64,000 bases of DNA from Streptomyces sp. NBC_00259 (GCF_036181745.1 NZ_CP108080.1:6575501-6639500), one strand, 5' to 3'; counted from the first letter of the stretch, positions 16,064-25,295 are shown. Notes: a model not told the origin generated them from the sequence alone. A program made the numbers and translations.

Positions 16064-16267
16064 ATGGCTACGGGAACTGTGAAGTGGTTCAACGCGGAGA
16101 AGGGCTTCGGTTTCATCGCCCAGGACGGCGGCGGCCCGGATGTCTTCGCGCACTACTCCGCGATCAACTCCACAGGCTTTCGTGAGCTCCAGGAGGGCCA
16201 GGCCGTGACGTTCGACGTCACCCAGGGCCAGAAGGGCCCGCAGGCCGAGAACATCAACCTGGCCTGA
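16064..16267 (+). CDS. Cold-shock protein, CspA family (third copy)
   Basis: 67-residue protein MATGTVKWFNAEKGFGFIAQDGGGPDVFAHYSAINSTG... with intact RNP1 and RNP2. An in-frame ATG six bases upstream is too close to the GGAAGG box, so 16064 is preferred. It differs from the cassette Csps in the second half (SAINSTGFRELQEGQAVTFDVTQGQKGPQAENINLA). It follows the MerR-like gene by 243 nt and has its own leader and terminator. Confidence 0.95.
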   Translation: MATGTVKWFNAEKGFGFIAQDGGGPDVFAHYSAINSTGFRELQEGQAVTFDVTQGQKGPQAENINLA

Positions 16268-16382
16268 GCTCGCAGACCTGCCCGAGGGATCGCGCACGCC
16301 GCGTCCGGTGGCCGCCGCCCGTGCGGGCCCTGCCGCCCACCTGGACGAAGGCGCCTGCTCTCGTGCCGGGACGGCACCGGAA

Positions 16383-16416
16383 CAGGGGTCGCGCAGCCAT
16401 TGCTGCGCGGCCCCTG
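16383..16416 (+). terminator. Terminator after the csp at 16064
   Basis: 15-bp arms CAGGGGTCGCGCAGC and GCTGCGCGGCCCCTG (one G.T pair) around a CATT loop. A very similar structure persists at 24843, where the csp gene itself is missing. Confidence 0.7.
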
Positions 16417-16559
16417 ATCTGTGGAGGCCCGGGGCCGGTGCGACTTCGGCCCGGAACTTCCTGACCTCAGCCGCTGCAAGTGTCGTCGGGCACGGGAGCC
16501 GCATGTCCTGCGCGGCCGCCGTGCAGCTTGGAGGAGCCGACGTTCAGACGCTCGTCCAG

Positions 16560-17270
16560 GCGTCGAGGAAGGCTTTCCGTCCAGCCTGACGTGTCGCGGG
16601 AGAACCACATGGCCGTTGACACAGCCGGATCGTCCGACCTGCGGTCTGCGTGCAGGACGCGCCGGGCGGTGAGCTCGAGATCTCGGAGCCACAGTTCCCC
16701 GATGACCTGTGTCTTGAGGTCGGGCAGATGGTCGGACTCGACGAGGGCCTGACCGATCACCCCCCGGCTGCGACGCGCTGGGGAGGGGTCATCTCATCGA
16801 CGGCCGAGAGGACCTGCCGGGCCAGGGCGGTTCCCTCTCCTGCCAGCGAACGCAGCACCAGAGCCTTGATGTTGACGGGCAGCAGGTACGCGGTGCCCGA
16901 CGACCTCCACAGGTCCGACCAAAAGCGTTCTCCCGCCTTGGTGGGGGCAGGCAGCGCGGCCAGCAGCCCGAGGACACGGCCGGTGGCCGCATAGCCGTCG
17001 CAGTGGGCAGCTGCGACGACTGCGATGCCGGCGACGCCCGCCACATCGAGCCGGCCGGCCCCGAGAGCGGAGCCAGGTCCAGTTGGTGTTCCAACTGGCC
17101 TGCGAGGGCGCTGGATACGTGGGGGCGGACCTCAGGAAGCATCGGCGAACCTTGTGCGTAGGCGAGCGGAGATGCCCGTTCGGAAGCCCTGATCGTTCCC
17201 ATGACCAGCCGCTCTATTCGGCTTCGGCAGGCCCAATCGGCGGCAGTGTCAACGGGGCTGGAGTTCACAC
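16560..17270 (-). pseudogene. Probable frameshifted gene of unknown function
   Basis: Protein-like sequence moves between minus-strand frames. It runs RIERLVMGTIRASERA...ALAGQLEHQLDLAPLSG in one frame (to about 17060), then VAGVAGIAVVAAAHCDGYAATGRVLGLLAALPAP...LSAVDEMTPPQR in another (17044-16757), then VIGQALVESDHLPDLKTQVIGELWLRDLELTARRV in a third. Each join is consistent with a one-base indel. No single intact frame or recognisable family was found, so this is a tentative pseudogene. The rest of the gap 16417-17364 holds nothing else I can support. Confidence 0.4.
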
Positions 17271-17364
17271 GGTGGCGAACCGGCCCGGGCCCGGCGACGT
17301 GGCCCTGGGGTTCTGGACCGGCTTCCCGTCATGCTGTCGGGGTGAGGTTTCCTAGCATGACCGC

Positions 17365-18195
17365 ATGGTTGCCAGTGACGCCCAGGAGCCCGGAGGAGGA
17401 CGAGAAGCTGTGTCCCGCGACGCCGCTGAAGTCGAATGTGGTCACGTCGCGTCAGCGCGTGGAGAGCGCCGTGCAGACGGGCTACCCGACGAATCACCGG
17501 GCGACCATGCGGGGGAGGGGGCTCACTCGGTTGCTGCTCTGGTGGAGCGGGTGGCCGACCTGGCCGAACCGATCAAGCCGAGGTTGCGTGGCTGGCTCCA
17601 CGCCGGAATGGTCCCCGCCGCACTGATCGCAGGCATCGTGCTCATCTGCCTGGCCCGCACCCCGCAGGCGGCCCTGGCCTGCGCCGTGTACTCGGTCACC
17701 GCCTGGCTGCTGTTCGCGACGAGCGCCATCTACCACCGCGGTACTTGGGGGCCGCTCGGCGAGGCTCTTCTGCGACGTCTCGACCATGCCAACATCTTCC
17801 TGATCATCGCCGGCACCTGCACCCCCCTGGCCGTGGTCCTCCTCCCGCCGGGCCAGCGGTCCGTGCTGCTGTGGATCGTGTGGGCGGGCGCGTTGGCCGG
17901 CATCGCGTTCCGGGTCCTGTGGGTCGCAGCTCCGCGCTGGCTGTACACCCCGTGCTACCTGGCCCTGGGGTGGGCACCCGTGCGCTATCTGCCCGACTTC
18001 CTGCACACCGGCGGAGCGGCCGTACTCACCTTGGTGGTGACCGGTGGTCTCCTCTACAGCGCGGGCGCGGTCGTCTACGCCCTGCAGCGTCCCGACCCCT
18101 CACCGCGTTGGTTCGGCTTTCACGAGGTGTTCCACGCCCTGACCGTGGCAGCCTTCACCGCGCACTACATCGCCATCTCCCTGGCCGTTTACTGA
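17365..18195 (+). CDS. PAQR/hemolysin-III family membrane protein (TrhA-like)
   Basis: 276-residue protein with a hydrophilic N-terminal extension of ~70 residues and then seven transmembrane helices. PAQR motifs are visible: ATSAIYHRGTW (first metal-site region), LDHANIFLIIAGTCTPLA, and FGFHEVFHALTVAAFTAHYIAI with the C-terminal histidines. Bacterial members are implicated in membrane-fluidity homeostasis. ATG 17365 gives the long N-terminus; a later start near the PRLRGWLHAG segment would give a more typical length of about 205. There is no close operon partner. Confidence 0.85.
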   Translation: MVASDAQEPGGGREAVSRDAAEVECGHVASARGERRADGLPDESPGDHAGEGAHSVAALVERVADLAEPIKPRLRGWLHAGMVPAALIAGIVLICLARTPQAALACAVYSVTAWLLFATSAIYHRGTWGPLGEALLRRLDHANIFLIIAGTCTPLAVVLLPPGQRSVLLWIVWAGALAGIAFRVLWVAAPRWLYTPCYLALGWAPVRYLPDFLHTGGAAVLTLVVTGGLLYSAGAVVYALQRPDPSPRWFGFHEVFHALTVAAFTAHYIAISLAVY

Positions 18196-18322
18196 CCGTA
18201 CGTTCTGGCTCGCGCCGCTCGCCGAATGGCCGCCGAGGTATCGCGCCATTCGCGCAAGCCGTCCGCCCCGCCGCTTTGCCCGCCCAAGGGCCGCCGAGCG
18301 GGGCATCGGAGCAGTCCTCGAG

Positions 18323-19639
18323 TCATCGCCCGGGAGTGGCCCGTTTCGTCCGCGAGGGGGCGGAGGCGTCGGCGAGGTCGGCGCCGGTGTCGGCGTCCCG
18401 CCGGGAGTGGCCGACGCCGTGCCAGTCCAGGCACATGACGGTCGCGTCGTCCTGCAGGTGACCGTGGTTGGCGTCAAGGACCGCCGCGATGAGGGTGCGG
18501 GCGGCCTCACGGGGATGCAGCGCGCGGGTGCGGACGATCCGGTCCGACAGATCAAGACTGTGGGCGTTGCGCTCCAGCATGCCGTCGGTCAGCATCACCA
18601 GCCGGTCACCCGGCCGCAGTTCCAGCGACTGGACCCGGTAGCCGTGAGGGGCATGAAAGCCGAACGGCGCATCGATCTTCGGAGTGATCTCCCGCACCTG
18701 TCCGTCGCGCATCAGCAGCGGCCAGGGGTGCCCGGCGTTGATGAACTCGGTCTTGCCGTCGATCAGGCTGATACGCAGGAGCTGGCCGGTGACGAAGCCA
18801 TGGCGGCCGTGCTCGCGCACAGCCTGGTCGGCCTGGCGGCCCTGTTCGGCGAGGTCGGCACCGGCCCGCCGTGCCCGGCGCAGAGCGCCCACCAGGAGAG
18901 TGGCCAGCAGTGCGGCGTCGACATCGTGCCCCATGGCGTCGGTGACGGAGAGCTGGACCGTGTCCCGGTCGACCACGTAGTCGAAGGTGTCGCCCCCGAC
19001 GTGGTCGGCCGGCTCCAGCGCCCCGGCCACCGCGAACTGCGCCGCCTCACACGCCAGCGACGCCGGGAGCAGCCGGTGCTGGATCTCCGCGGCCAGGCTC
19101 AGCGGAGTGGTGCGGCGGCCCCACTGGTACACGTCGGTGAAGGACCGGTTCGCGATGACGATGTACGCCAGGGCGTGCGCGGTCTCGCTGACCTCTTGCA
19201 TCACCTCCGCGTCCGGTGCCACGGGCAAGAACAGTTCCAGGAGCCCGATGGCGTCCCCACGGTTGGTCACCGGGGCGACGAGCCGCACCAGACCGCCGTC
19301 GCCCATGTCCTCCACGCTCGGCCGCTGGGTGCGGATCACGTCGTCGTAGAGGGTTCCCCGCAACATGATGCGCCGGGCGGGTTCATCGGTCTCGACGCTG
19401 CCCGCCGCCCCCAGCCGTACGACCGAGCCGCCGGTGAAGTCGGTGATCAGGAACGATACCGACGCGGCCCCGAGGTGCTCCTTGAGCATTCGGGCGACCA
19501 CGTCAAGGGACTCCACCGGCGCCGCGGCCTCCGCCGCCGCCAGCGCCCCCGCCAGAGTCATCGCCCTGCCCCGGCCACCCCTGCTGTCGGGAAGACGAGC
19601 GGTCGGCCTGCCTTCTTCGCCAGGCCCGCATACGGTCAC
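18323..19639 (-). CDS. GAF-PP2C (SpoIIE-type) serine phosphatase
   Basis: GTG 19639 is preferred because AGGAG stands 5-6 nt upstream. The 438-residue protein has a GAF-like sensor region (about 30-200: LDVVARMLKEHLGAASVSFLITDF...LVRLVAPVTNRGDAIGLLELF) and a C-terminal PP2C domain (about 215-410) with metal ligands in GGDTFDYV, DAMGHDVDAA, LTDGMLE and DDATVMCL. In Streptomyces such phosphatases dephosphorylate STAS anti-anti-sigma factors, so the STAS chimera at 2497 is a conceivable but unproven target. It stands alone and convergent to the PAQR gene. Confidence 0.88.
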   Translation of the reverse strand: MTVCGPGEEGRPTARLPDSRGGRGRAMTLAGALAAAEAAAPVESLDVVARMLKEHLGAASVSFLITDFTGGSVVRLGAAGSVETDEPARRIMLRGTLYDDVIRTQRPSVEDMGDGGLVRLVAPVTNRGDAIGLLELFLPVAPDAEVMQEVSETAHALAYIVIANRSFTDVYQWGRRTTPLSLAAEIQHRLLPASLACEAAQFAVAGALEPADHVGGDTFDYVVDRDTVQLSVTDAMGHDVDAALLATLLVGALRRARRAGADLAEQGRQADQAVREHGRHGFVTGQLLRISLIDGKTEFINAGHPWPLLMRDGQVREITPKIDAPFGFHAPHGYRVQSLELRPGDRLVMLTDGMLERNAHSLDLSDRIVRTRALHPREAARTLIAAVLDANHGHLQDDATVMCLDWHGVGHSRRDADTGADLADASAPSRTKRATPGR

Positions 19640-19815
19640 GGTGACTCCTCGCTCTTTTACTGGCCGCCGGTGCTCAGGGCCCCTGCCGAGTGGGCGAGGG
19701 GGCGGCGCCCGGGCCCGGTGCCGGTCAGATGTCATTGCACCACAGAGCCCCTGAACGGTCGCCAACCTCCGCCCCGGACTCGGCGGCCGTACGCCCTTGG
19801 CCGTGCGACACCCCA

Positions 19816-20188
19816 ATGACCTTTCCCGCCGCCAAAGCCCTGGAGACCCGGCGCACCGAGGCGTACAACGGCTTCCTCGAACTCATCGACCGCGCCAAGG
19901 ACAGCGGCCACCTGCGCGAGGACTTCGCCAGCCAGGACCTCGTCGTCCTGCTCATGGCCAACGTCGCGCCAAGGACAGCGGCCACCTGCGCGAGGACTTC
20001 GCCAGCCAGGACCTCGTCGTCCTGCTCATGGCCAACGCCGGCGTCGTCAACGCCACCGGCGACGCCGCCCCCGACACCTGGCGCCGCCTCGTCGCCCACA
20101 TGCTCCGCTCCTACGCCACCCCCGACACCCCGCTGCCCGACGCACCCCCGCCGACCGCCCTGTATCGCGCGATGGTCCGCCTCAGTCG
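19816..20188 (+). pseudogene. TetR-family C-terminal relic with internal 74-bp duplication
   Basis: The stretch encodes only a TetR C-terminal ligand domain: AKALETRRTEAYNGFLELIDRAKDSGHLREDFASQDLVVLLMAN, and after the duplication NAGVVNATGDAAPDTWRRLVAHMLRSY...ALYRAMVRLSRP. The HTH half is missing. A 74-bp tandem duplication (19891-19964 and 19965-20038) shifts the frame. The 3' end then runs directly into the body of a CorC-like gene, so it is a double-damaged relic. Confidence 0.8.
19891..20038 (+). repeat. 74-bp perfect tandem duplication
   Basis: Two adjacent units starting CGCGCCAAGGACAGCGGCCA, at 19891 and 19965. They are identical except at the last base before the second exit. The length is not a multiple of three, so the duplication breaks the TetR frame. 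It looks recent. Confidence 0.95.
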
Positions 20189-20239
20189 ACCCGGCTGTCC
20201 GACGGCACGGTCTCGGCCATCTCGGTCACCCTTGCCTTC

Positions 20240-21253
20240 GTGCTGGCCACGGTGCTGCAGATGGTCCTGGGCGAGCTGGCCCCGAAGAACCTGGCGCTGG
20301 CCGTACCGGAGCGGCTCGCCAAGTCCCTCGCATCTTCCACCCTCATCTACTTGAAGATCGTCGGCCCGGTGGTGCACGTCTTCGACGGCGCCGCGAACAA
20401 GCTGCTGCGCAAGGTCGGCATCGAACCGGTCGAGGAGCTCCACCACGGCGCCACCCTCGAGGAACTCAGCCACCTGATCGGCGAATCCCACGAGCAGGGG
20501 CAGCTGCCCGCCGACACCGCCGAGCTCCTCGACCACGCCCTGCAGTTCTCCGAGCGCACGCTCGACGAGGTGATGGTGCCGCGCGCTGACGCCGTGTTCG
20601 TCCGCAAGGAGGCGACCCTCACCGAAGCGGTCGAGCTGATCGCGAAGCACGGTCACTCCAACTACCCTGTCTTCGGCGACCATCCGGACGACATCACCGG
20701 TGTGCTCGGCGTCCGGGACCTGACTTGGCTGCCGGCTGCCGACTTCGAGCGCGCCACCGCGGGCGAGACGGCCCGCCGCCCCCTGCTGCTGCCCGACACG
20801 CTGCCGCTGCCCCAGGCGGTGGCACAGATGCGTGAGCGGGACGACGAGTTCGCCGTCGTCCTGGACGAGCACGGCGGCCTCGCCGGAATCGTCACGTACG
20901 AAGACATCGCCGAGGAGCTGGTCGGCGACATCGCGGACGAGACCGACACCGTCATCCATCTCGCGGTCGCCGACGGGGACGGCTGGCTGGTGGACGCCGG
21001 CCGCCGCCTCGACGAGATCGAGGACGCCACCGGCATCGCCCTCCCCGAAGAGGACGACTACGACACCGTGGCCGGCCTGATCATCGACCGCCTCGGACGG
21101 TTCCCGGCCATCGGGGACCGCCTCACCGTGGACCTGCCCAACAACGGCTGGGCGGACATCGAGGTCCTCAGCCTCGACCGCCACGTCCCCGAGCGCGTAC
21201 GCATCGAACGCCTCACCACCAAGCAGGACCAGGTCCAGGAGCCGCAGGCATGA
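20240..21253 (+). CDS. N-terminally truncated CorC/CNNM-type (hemolysin family) protein
   Basis: The frame is continuous with protein-like sequence from about 20190 (RLSDGTVSAISVTLAFVLATVLQ), but the first ~90 residues of the membrane DUF21/CNNM domain are replaced by the TetR relic. GTG 20240 is the first usable start. What remains is the end of the membrane domain (MVLGELAPKNLALAVPERLA), two CBS repeats (MVPRADAVFVRKEATLTEAVELIAKHGHSNYPVF and LLLPDTLPLPQAVAQMRERDDEFAVVLDE) and the CorC-HlyC transporter-associated domain (WLVDAGRRLDEIE...TVAGLIIDRLGRFP). It is probably non-functional or altered. Its stop overlaps the next start (ATGA). Confidence 0.75.
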   Translation: MLATVLQMVLGELAPKNLALAVPERLAKSLASSTLIYLKIVGPVVHVFDGAANKLLRKVGIEPVEELHHGATLEELSHLIGESHEQGQLPADTAELLDHALQFSERTLDEVMVPRADAVFVRKEATLTEAVELIAKHGHSNYPVFGDHPDDITGVLGVRDLTWLPAADFERATAGETARRPLLLPDTLPLPQAVAQMRERDDEFAVVLDEHGGLAGIVTYEDIAEELVGDIADETDTVIHLAVADGDGWLVDAGRRLDEIEDATGIALPEEDDYDTVAGLIIDRLGRFPAIGDRLTVDLPNNGWADIEVLSLDRHVPERVRIERLTTKQDQVQEPQA

Positions 21254-22269
21254 GTTTCCCGATGGCACTCTTCGTCACCGTCCTGCTGCTGATCGGCAGC
21301 GGCTTCTTCGTCGCCGCCGAATTCGCCCTGGTCGCCGCCAAACGGCACCGCATGGAGAAGGCCGCCGCCGAGGGACAGCGCGGCGCCAAGGCCGCACTCG
21401 CCGGAATGCGCGAACTGTCCCTGATGCTCGCCGGCGCCCAGCTCGGCATCACCATCTGCACCCTGGGCCTGGGCTCGATCTCCAAGCCCGCCATCTCCCA
21501 CCAGGTCGACCCCCTCCTGGAGAAGCTGGGCCTGCCCGCCGGACTCAGCTACGGAATCGCCTTCACCCTGGCCATGATCATCGTGGTCTTCCTGCACATG
21601 GTGCTCGGTGAAATGGCGCCCAAGTCCTGGGCCATCGCCCACCCGGAACGCTCCGCGATGCTCCTCGCCCCGCCCTTCCGCGCCCTCGTCAAGACCGTAC
21701 GGCCGCTGATCTGGCTCCTCAACAAGGTCAGCAACGCGCTGGTACGCCTGTGCCGCGTACAGCCGCGCGACGAGCTGACCGCCGTACACAACCGCGAGCA
21801 GCTGACTCACCTGGTCGAGGAATCCGAGCGCCTCGGCCTGATCAACACCACCGACTCCGACCTGATCACCCGCTCCCTCACCGAACCCCAGACCCCGGTC
21901 GCCGACCTCCAGATCCCGGCACAGGACATCGTGAGCGTCCCCGCCGACGCGGACCCCGAGGCGATCCTCGCCCAAGCTGCCGCGGCCGACCGCTCCCGCC
22001 TCCTCGTCCGTGACGGCGAGCAGGTCCTCGGCTCGGTCCACGCCCGCGACGCTCTGGTCGCCCGCGCCCGCGGCCGCGTCCTGACCGCCCGCGACCTCGC
22101 TCGCCCCGTACCTGACCTGGCATCAGGCGACACGGTCTCGCACGCGGTCGAACAGCTCCGCCAGCGCCGCGCCTCACTCGCCGTCGTGCGCGACAGCAGC
22201 GGCAGGGTCACCGGCCTGGTCAGCCTCGACGACCTCATCGTCCGGCTCATGGGGCCGCAGACGGTGTGA
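21250..22269 (+). CDS. CNNM/CorC-type membrane protein with CBS domains
   Basis: 339-residue protein beginning MSFPMALFVTVLLLIGSGFFVAAEFALVAAKRHRME. The DUF21 membrane domain (about 1-165) is complete, with SLMLAGAQLGITICTLGLG and VLGEMAPKSWAIAHPER, followed by two CBS-like repeats (about 205-330). Members have been linked to magnesium or cobalt efflux; no specific ion is indicated here. It is translationally coupled to the truncated paralogue upstream, the usual tandem arrangement of this pair in actinobacteria. Confidence 0.88.
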   Translation: MSFPMALFVTVLLLIGSGFFVAAEFALVAAKRHRMEKAAAEGQRGAKAALAGMRELSLMLAGAQLGITICTLGLGSISKPAISHQVDPLLEKLGLPAGLSYGIAFTLAMIIVVFLHMVLGEMAPKSWAIAHPERSAMLLAPPFRALVKTVRPLIWLLNKVSNALVRLCRVQPRDELTAVHNREQLTHLVEESERLGLINTTDSDLITRSLTEPQTPVADLQIPAQDIVSVPADADPEAILAQAAAADRSRLLVRDGEQVLGSVHARDALVARARGRVLTARDLARPVPDLASGDTVSHAVEQLRQRRASLAVVRDSSGRVTGLVSLDDLIVRLMGPQTV

Positions 22270-22317
22270 CCCCGGTAGAGCACCCTGATCTCGAATGTCC
22301 GTCAAAGCGGAACAAGC

Positions 22318-22722
22318 TCATACCAGTTTGATCAGCGTGGTGGGGTGCGGCACCGGAGAGGTCAACGGGATCCTGCAAAACCGCCGCCAGCTCAGCGAAT
22401 CCGCCACCTCGCGGCATAACGTCTCGTAGCCGAGCTCGTAGCGATGCTTGAGGTACAGCAGCCTCAGCAGTGTCTCGACCGGGACCGAGGGACGCCCCAG
22501 CCGCTCGGCGAACACCGCCCGCCACGGGGCAATGAACCGTTCGTCGTCCAAGAACGCATCGATCCGGGCCAGCTCCGGGGACAGCTGTCGCGCCTGTTCC
22601 GGCAGCACGTCCCACCACGAGTCCTGCACTCCCGCGACACGCAACATCGCCACCACCCCCGGCTGCCGATGACCTACGTCAACTGTCCCGGCCAACCGAT
22701 GGCTCCCACCAGCTCTCCCCAA
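22318..22722 (-). pseudogene. Truncated IS5/IS1182-like transposase (N-terminal DUF772 part)
   Basis: The frame encodes DAFLDDERFIAPWRAVFAERLGRPSVPVETLLRLLYLKHRYELGYETLCREVADSLSWRRFC, the N-terminal domain of DDE transposases of the IS5/IS1182 group. It ends at PHPTTLIKLV without any DDE catalytic core. The element is truncated at the 3' side just behind the CorC-like gene. Confidence 0.8.
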
Positions 22723-22752
22723 AGCGTCACACCGCCAGCAGCCCCGACTTCT

Positions 22753-23178
22753 TCAGGGGCAAGTAGCTAGGGACTCGGCGAGCTTTTCCACTCGGCGGGT
22801 GGAAACGCCCAGCAGGTAGGCGGTGGCGACCACGCTGATAAGGGCGGCCTGCTCGGCACGCCGCCTGCGTTCCAGCAGCCAGTGCGGAAAGTAGCTCCCG
22901 CTGCGTAGCTTGGGGATGGCGAGCTCGACGGTGCCCGCCCGGGTGTCCCACTCGCGCGGACGATATCCGTTGCGGTGGTTGACTCGCTCATCGCTGACCT
23001 GGCCGTATTCGGCGTTGCAGAGGGCATCGGCCTCCGCGGACATGAGCGCGTCGGCGAACGTCTTGACCATCGCGCGCAGCAGGTCGGGACTCGCCGCGGC
23101 GAGGTTGTCTTCGGCGAGGGCGTGCAGGGGCAGACTGTCGGTGCGGTCATCGTGCTGATCTCCTTCGAGCTTCGACAC
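22753..23178 (-). pseudogene. Truncated IS256-family (mutator-type) transposase
   Basis: The frame encodes the N-terminal half of an IS256 transposase: DLLRAMVKTFADALMSAEADALCNAEYG, NHRNGYRPREWDTRAGTVELAIPKLRSGSYFPHWLLERRRRAEQA and LLGVSTRRVEKLAESL. It then breaks off at ATCP-stop, before the DDE core. It abuts the other transposase relic, so one probably disrupted the other. The next 309 bp (23179-23487) hold nothing I recognise. Confidence 0.85.
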
Positions 23179-23487
23179 CTCGAAGATCAGCCGGTGGCCG
23201 TTCCTCTATGCGGGGCTCATCCCAACGCCGGAGGAAACCCCGTATCAGGTCGAACCCGTACACCACCTCCCCGGACGCAACCGTGCCCCAGCCTGCGCGC
23301 GTTAACCACACGAAACCCCGGCTGTGGAGCGTGCCTGGCCGGTCATCCACGCAGTCGGACGGGGAAGCTGTGGTGTTCGCGGAGTCGAGGCCGCGCAACG
23401 GCGCTGCTCGGAGCGGGCGCCCCGGCTGGATTGTGCCGCCACGTGCCCCTCTGCGGTCGAGGACGACTATCTCTCTGACCGGCGAAC

Positions 23488-24206
23488 GAAAATCTGTGTT
23501 GGCTGGAGTAGACATTGGGTGGTGGTGTGGTTATGGTTTCTCTCGTAGCCGAGATCAAGCAAGCCCGGCAGACACGAACTGCCGGGCAGCAGTACCCGCA
23601 GTTGCAGTTCGCGGGACGGTGCGGTGGTGGAGTTTCGAAGCCAGGGTTGTTGCAGGACGGCGACGGGACTGACGACCGGACCGGGTGGCCCGTAGTGATC
23701 AGGGGCCGCCATGAGCAGTACCGCAGTGGCAGTACCCGTAAGTGCAGTTCGCAGTACCCAGCAGTGAAGTGAGTGAGCAGTACCTCGGTGAAGGCGTCGG
23801 CTGCAGGCGCGCGCACCGGGAAGTTCGGCAGTGGGTTCTAAGCCGAGCAGACGCAGGACGGGCGACGGGGCCGGCTGCCGAAGAGCGGCATTGTCACAGG
23901 CCGCTGAGCAGTACGCAGTACCAGCAGTACGCGGTAGATGTTGATCAAGAGGGAAGAACGGAGGAGCCGAGCGCCATCAGGATCGCCCGGGCGGAAGTCT
24001 GAGTCCGGGTACCGCAGGACATCGATAGTGAGGTGGTCTCCGGTCAAGCAACCGCGATCCCCGCACCCCCGACAACTTCCAGGTCGGGTCAGCGGACACA
24101 GAAGGCCGGCGCGGTATCAGGGCCGGCAGATGGTGTAGTAGTTCCTTCGGGGCCCTGGTGCCAGTACGGCGCCAGGGCCCCTCCACGCGTTCCACAGAGA
24201 GGTGCA
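23488..24206 (+). repeat. Long conserved non-coding leader with GCAGT repeats (copy 2 of 2)
   Basis: Second copy of the leader at 14740. It starts at about AAATCTGTG and runs to the MerR-like start. The core GCAGT array (23712-23780) is the same apart from one base, but the second array near 23905-23935 differs in number and order of GCAGTAC units. The 14-bp GC hairpin is at 24149-24181, identical to copy 1. Conservation outside these islands is as high as in the adjoining coding sequence. Confidence 0.7.
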
Positions 24207-24545
24207 ATGACAGCAGACGACTCGTTCGGCCGTCTCGATGACGACGACTACCCCGCCTACACCATGGGCCGGGCCGCCGAGATGCTCGGCACCACCCAGG
24301 GCTTCCTCCGCGCCATCGGCGAAGCCCGCCTGATCACCCCGCTCCGCTCCGCGGGTGGCCACCGCCGCTACTCCCGCTACCAGCTGCGCATCGCGGCCCG
24401 AGCGCGCGAGCTCGTCGACCAGGGCACCCCCATCGAGGCCGCCTGCCGCATCATCATCCTCGAAGACCAGCTCGAGGAAGCCCAGCGCATCAACACCGAA
24501 TACCGCCGCGCCGCCGAATCGGTGGATTCACCGCCCGCGGTCTGA
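24207..24545 (+). CDS. Small MerR-like helix-turn-helix regulator (copy 2)
   Basis: 112-residue protein identical to the one at 15482 up to residue ~104; only the tail differs (SVDSPPAV against SANPTTTA). It has the same start, GAGAGG box, winged HTH and short coiled-coil candidate. With such similarity the two proteins must bind the same sites, so either gene could control both leaders. It stands directly upstream of the orphan csp leader and of cassette B. Confidence 0.88.
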   Translation: MTADDSFGRLDDDDYPAYTMGRAAEMLGTTQGFLRAIGEARLITPLRSAGGHRRYSRYQLRIAARARELVDQGTPIEAACRIIILEDQLEEAQRINTEYRRAAESVDSPPAV

Positions 24546-24634
24546 GGTGGTACGCCCGCCGGGTACCGGCGGGTCCCGCGTGTCGGGGGTGTGGCGCATG
24601 GATCGTTCCTATGGTGACAGGGTGTGCGGACGTA

Positions 24635-24725
24635 TAGCGTCTGGGCTCACCTGTCGTGGTTCGGAAGTTCCCTTCACCCACGCCTTCGGCGTGGGTGTTT
24701 CGCTGTGCTGTGCCGCAGGGACCCC
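24635..24725 (+). promoter_or_regulatory. Orphan csp promoter/leader (no csp gene follows)
   Basis: A -10 (TAGCGT, 24635-24640), the box CCTGTCGTGGTTCGGAA and a hairpin with 10-bp arms CACCCACGCC / GGCGTGGGTG (24676-24698) followed by TTTCG match the leader at 15914-16010 closely, down to the shared GCTGTGCTGTGCCGCAGGG. After 24725 similarity stops and no csp frame is present. Confidence 0.65.
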
Positions 24726-24842
24726 TTCCCGCCCGCGCTCGGAGCGTACGCCTGCCTCGGGGCAGGCCCTGCTGTCCGACGGGTTCACCCGAACAGCTGG
24801 CGTTGGCCGTCAGGCGACGGTGGCGGGATCTGGGGCGCACGT

Positions 24843-24880
24843 GATCAGGGCCGCGCAGCAATTGCTGCCCGGCCCTGATC
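24843..24880 (+). terminator. Orphan csp-type terminator
   Basis: Palindrome with arms GATCAGGGCCG / CGGCCCTGATC and inner GCAGCAATTGCTGC. It corresponds to the terminator at 16383 but follows no gene. Confidence 0.6.
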
Positions 24881-25132
24881 TTGTCGGGGCCGGCGTACGG
24901 GCCGACGAGGCCGGCGCCGGGCTGAGTGGTACGGATCGTGTCACCGGAATACGCGTGTCCTCCGAGCCGTGAAGGGCGACCGCTCTTCCGGAAACGCTGC
25001 GTTCCGGGTGGATCAATATCTATGACCGCGAGGTGAGGGTTTAACGTGCCGCGCGGCCAGTGTTCTTGTCGCAGCTGGCAGAGCCGAATTATTTACCGTA
25101 CGCGGGTCTCTGCCGCATGCTACTGTCGATCT

Positions 25133-25295
25133 CAGTTGCAGTTGTGGTTCCCAAAACTTAAAGCGCCTTCGCCGGTATTTCCAGCCACTGGAAGCGTTTT
25201 CGTGTTGCCGGTGATTTTCCGGACGGGGCATCATCGCGGCGACCCGGCATCCGTGCATCGCGGGTCCCGGCGTACTGCCCCAAAGGAGATATGAC
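25133..25295 (+). promoter_or_regulatory. Conserved 5' leader of cold-shock gene (copy B)
   Basis: -10 TACTGT at 25121-25126, then the box CAGTTGCAGTTGTGGTTC, identical to copy A, and a weaker hairpin (about 25160-25200) followed by TTTTCG. It ends with AAGGAGATATGAC before ATG. The box is conserved exactly while the hairpin sequence has changed but keeps its position. Confidence 0.6.

Noticed and set aside
23194..23487. Possible gene between the IS256 relic and leader copy 2
   Set aside because: Open frames exist in both directions, but no ribosome site or recognisable family; probably IS-derived debris.
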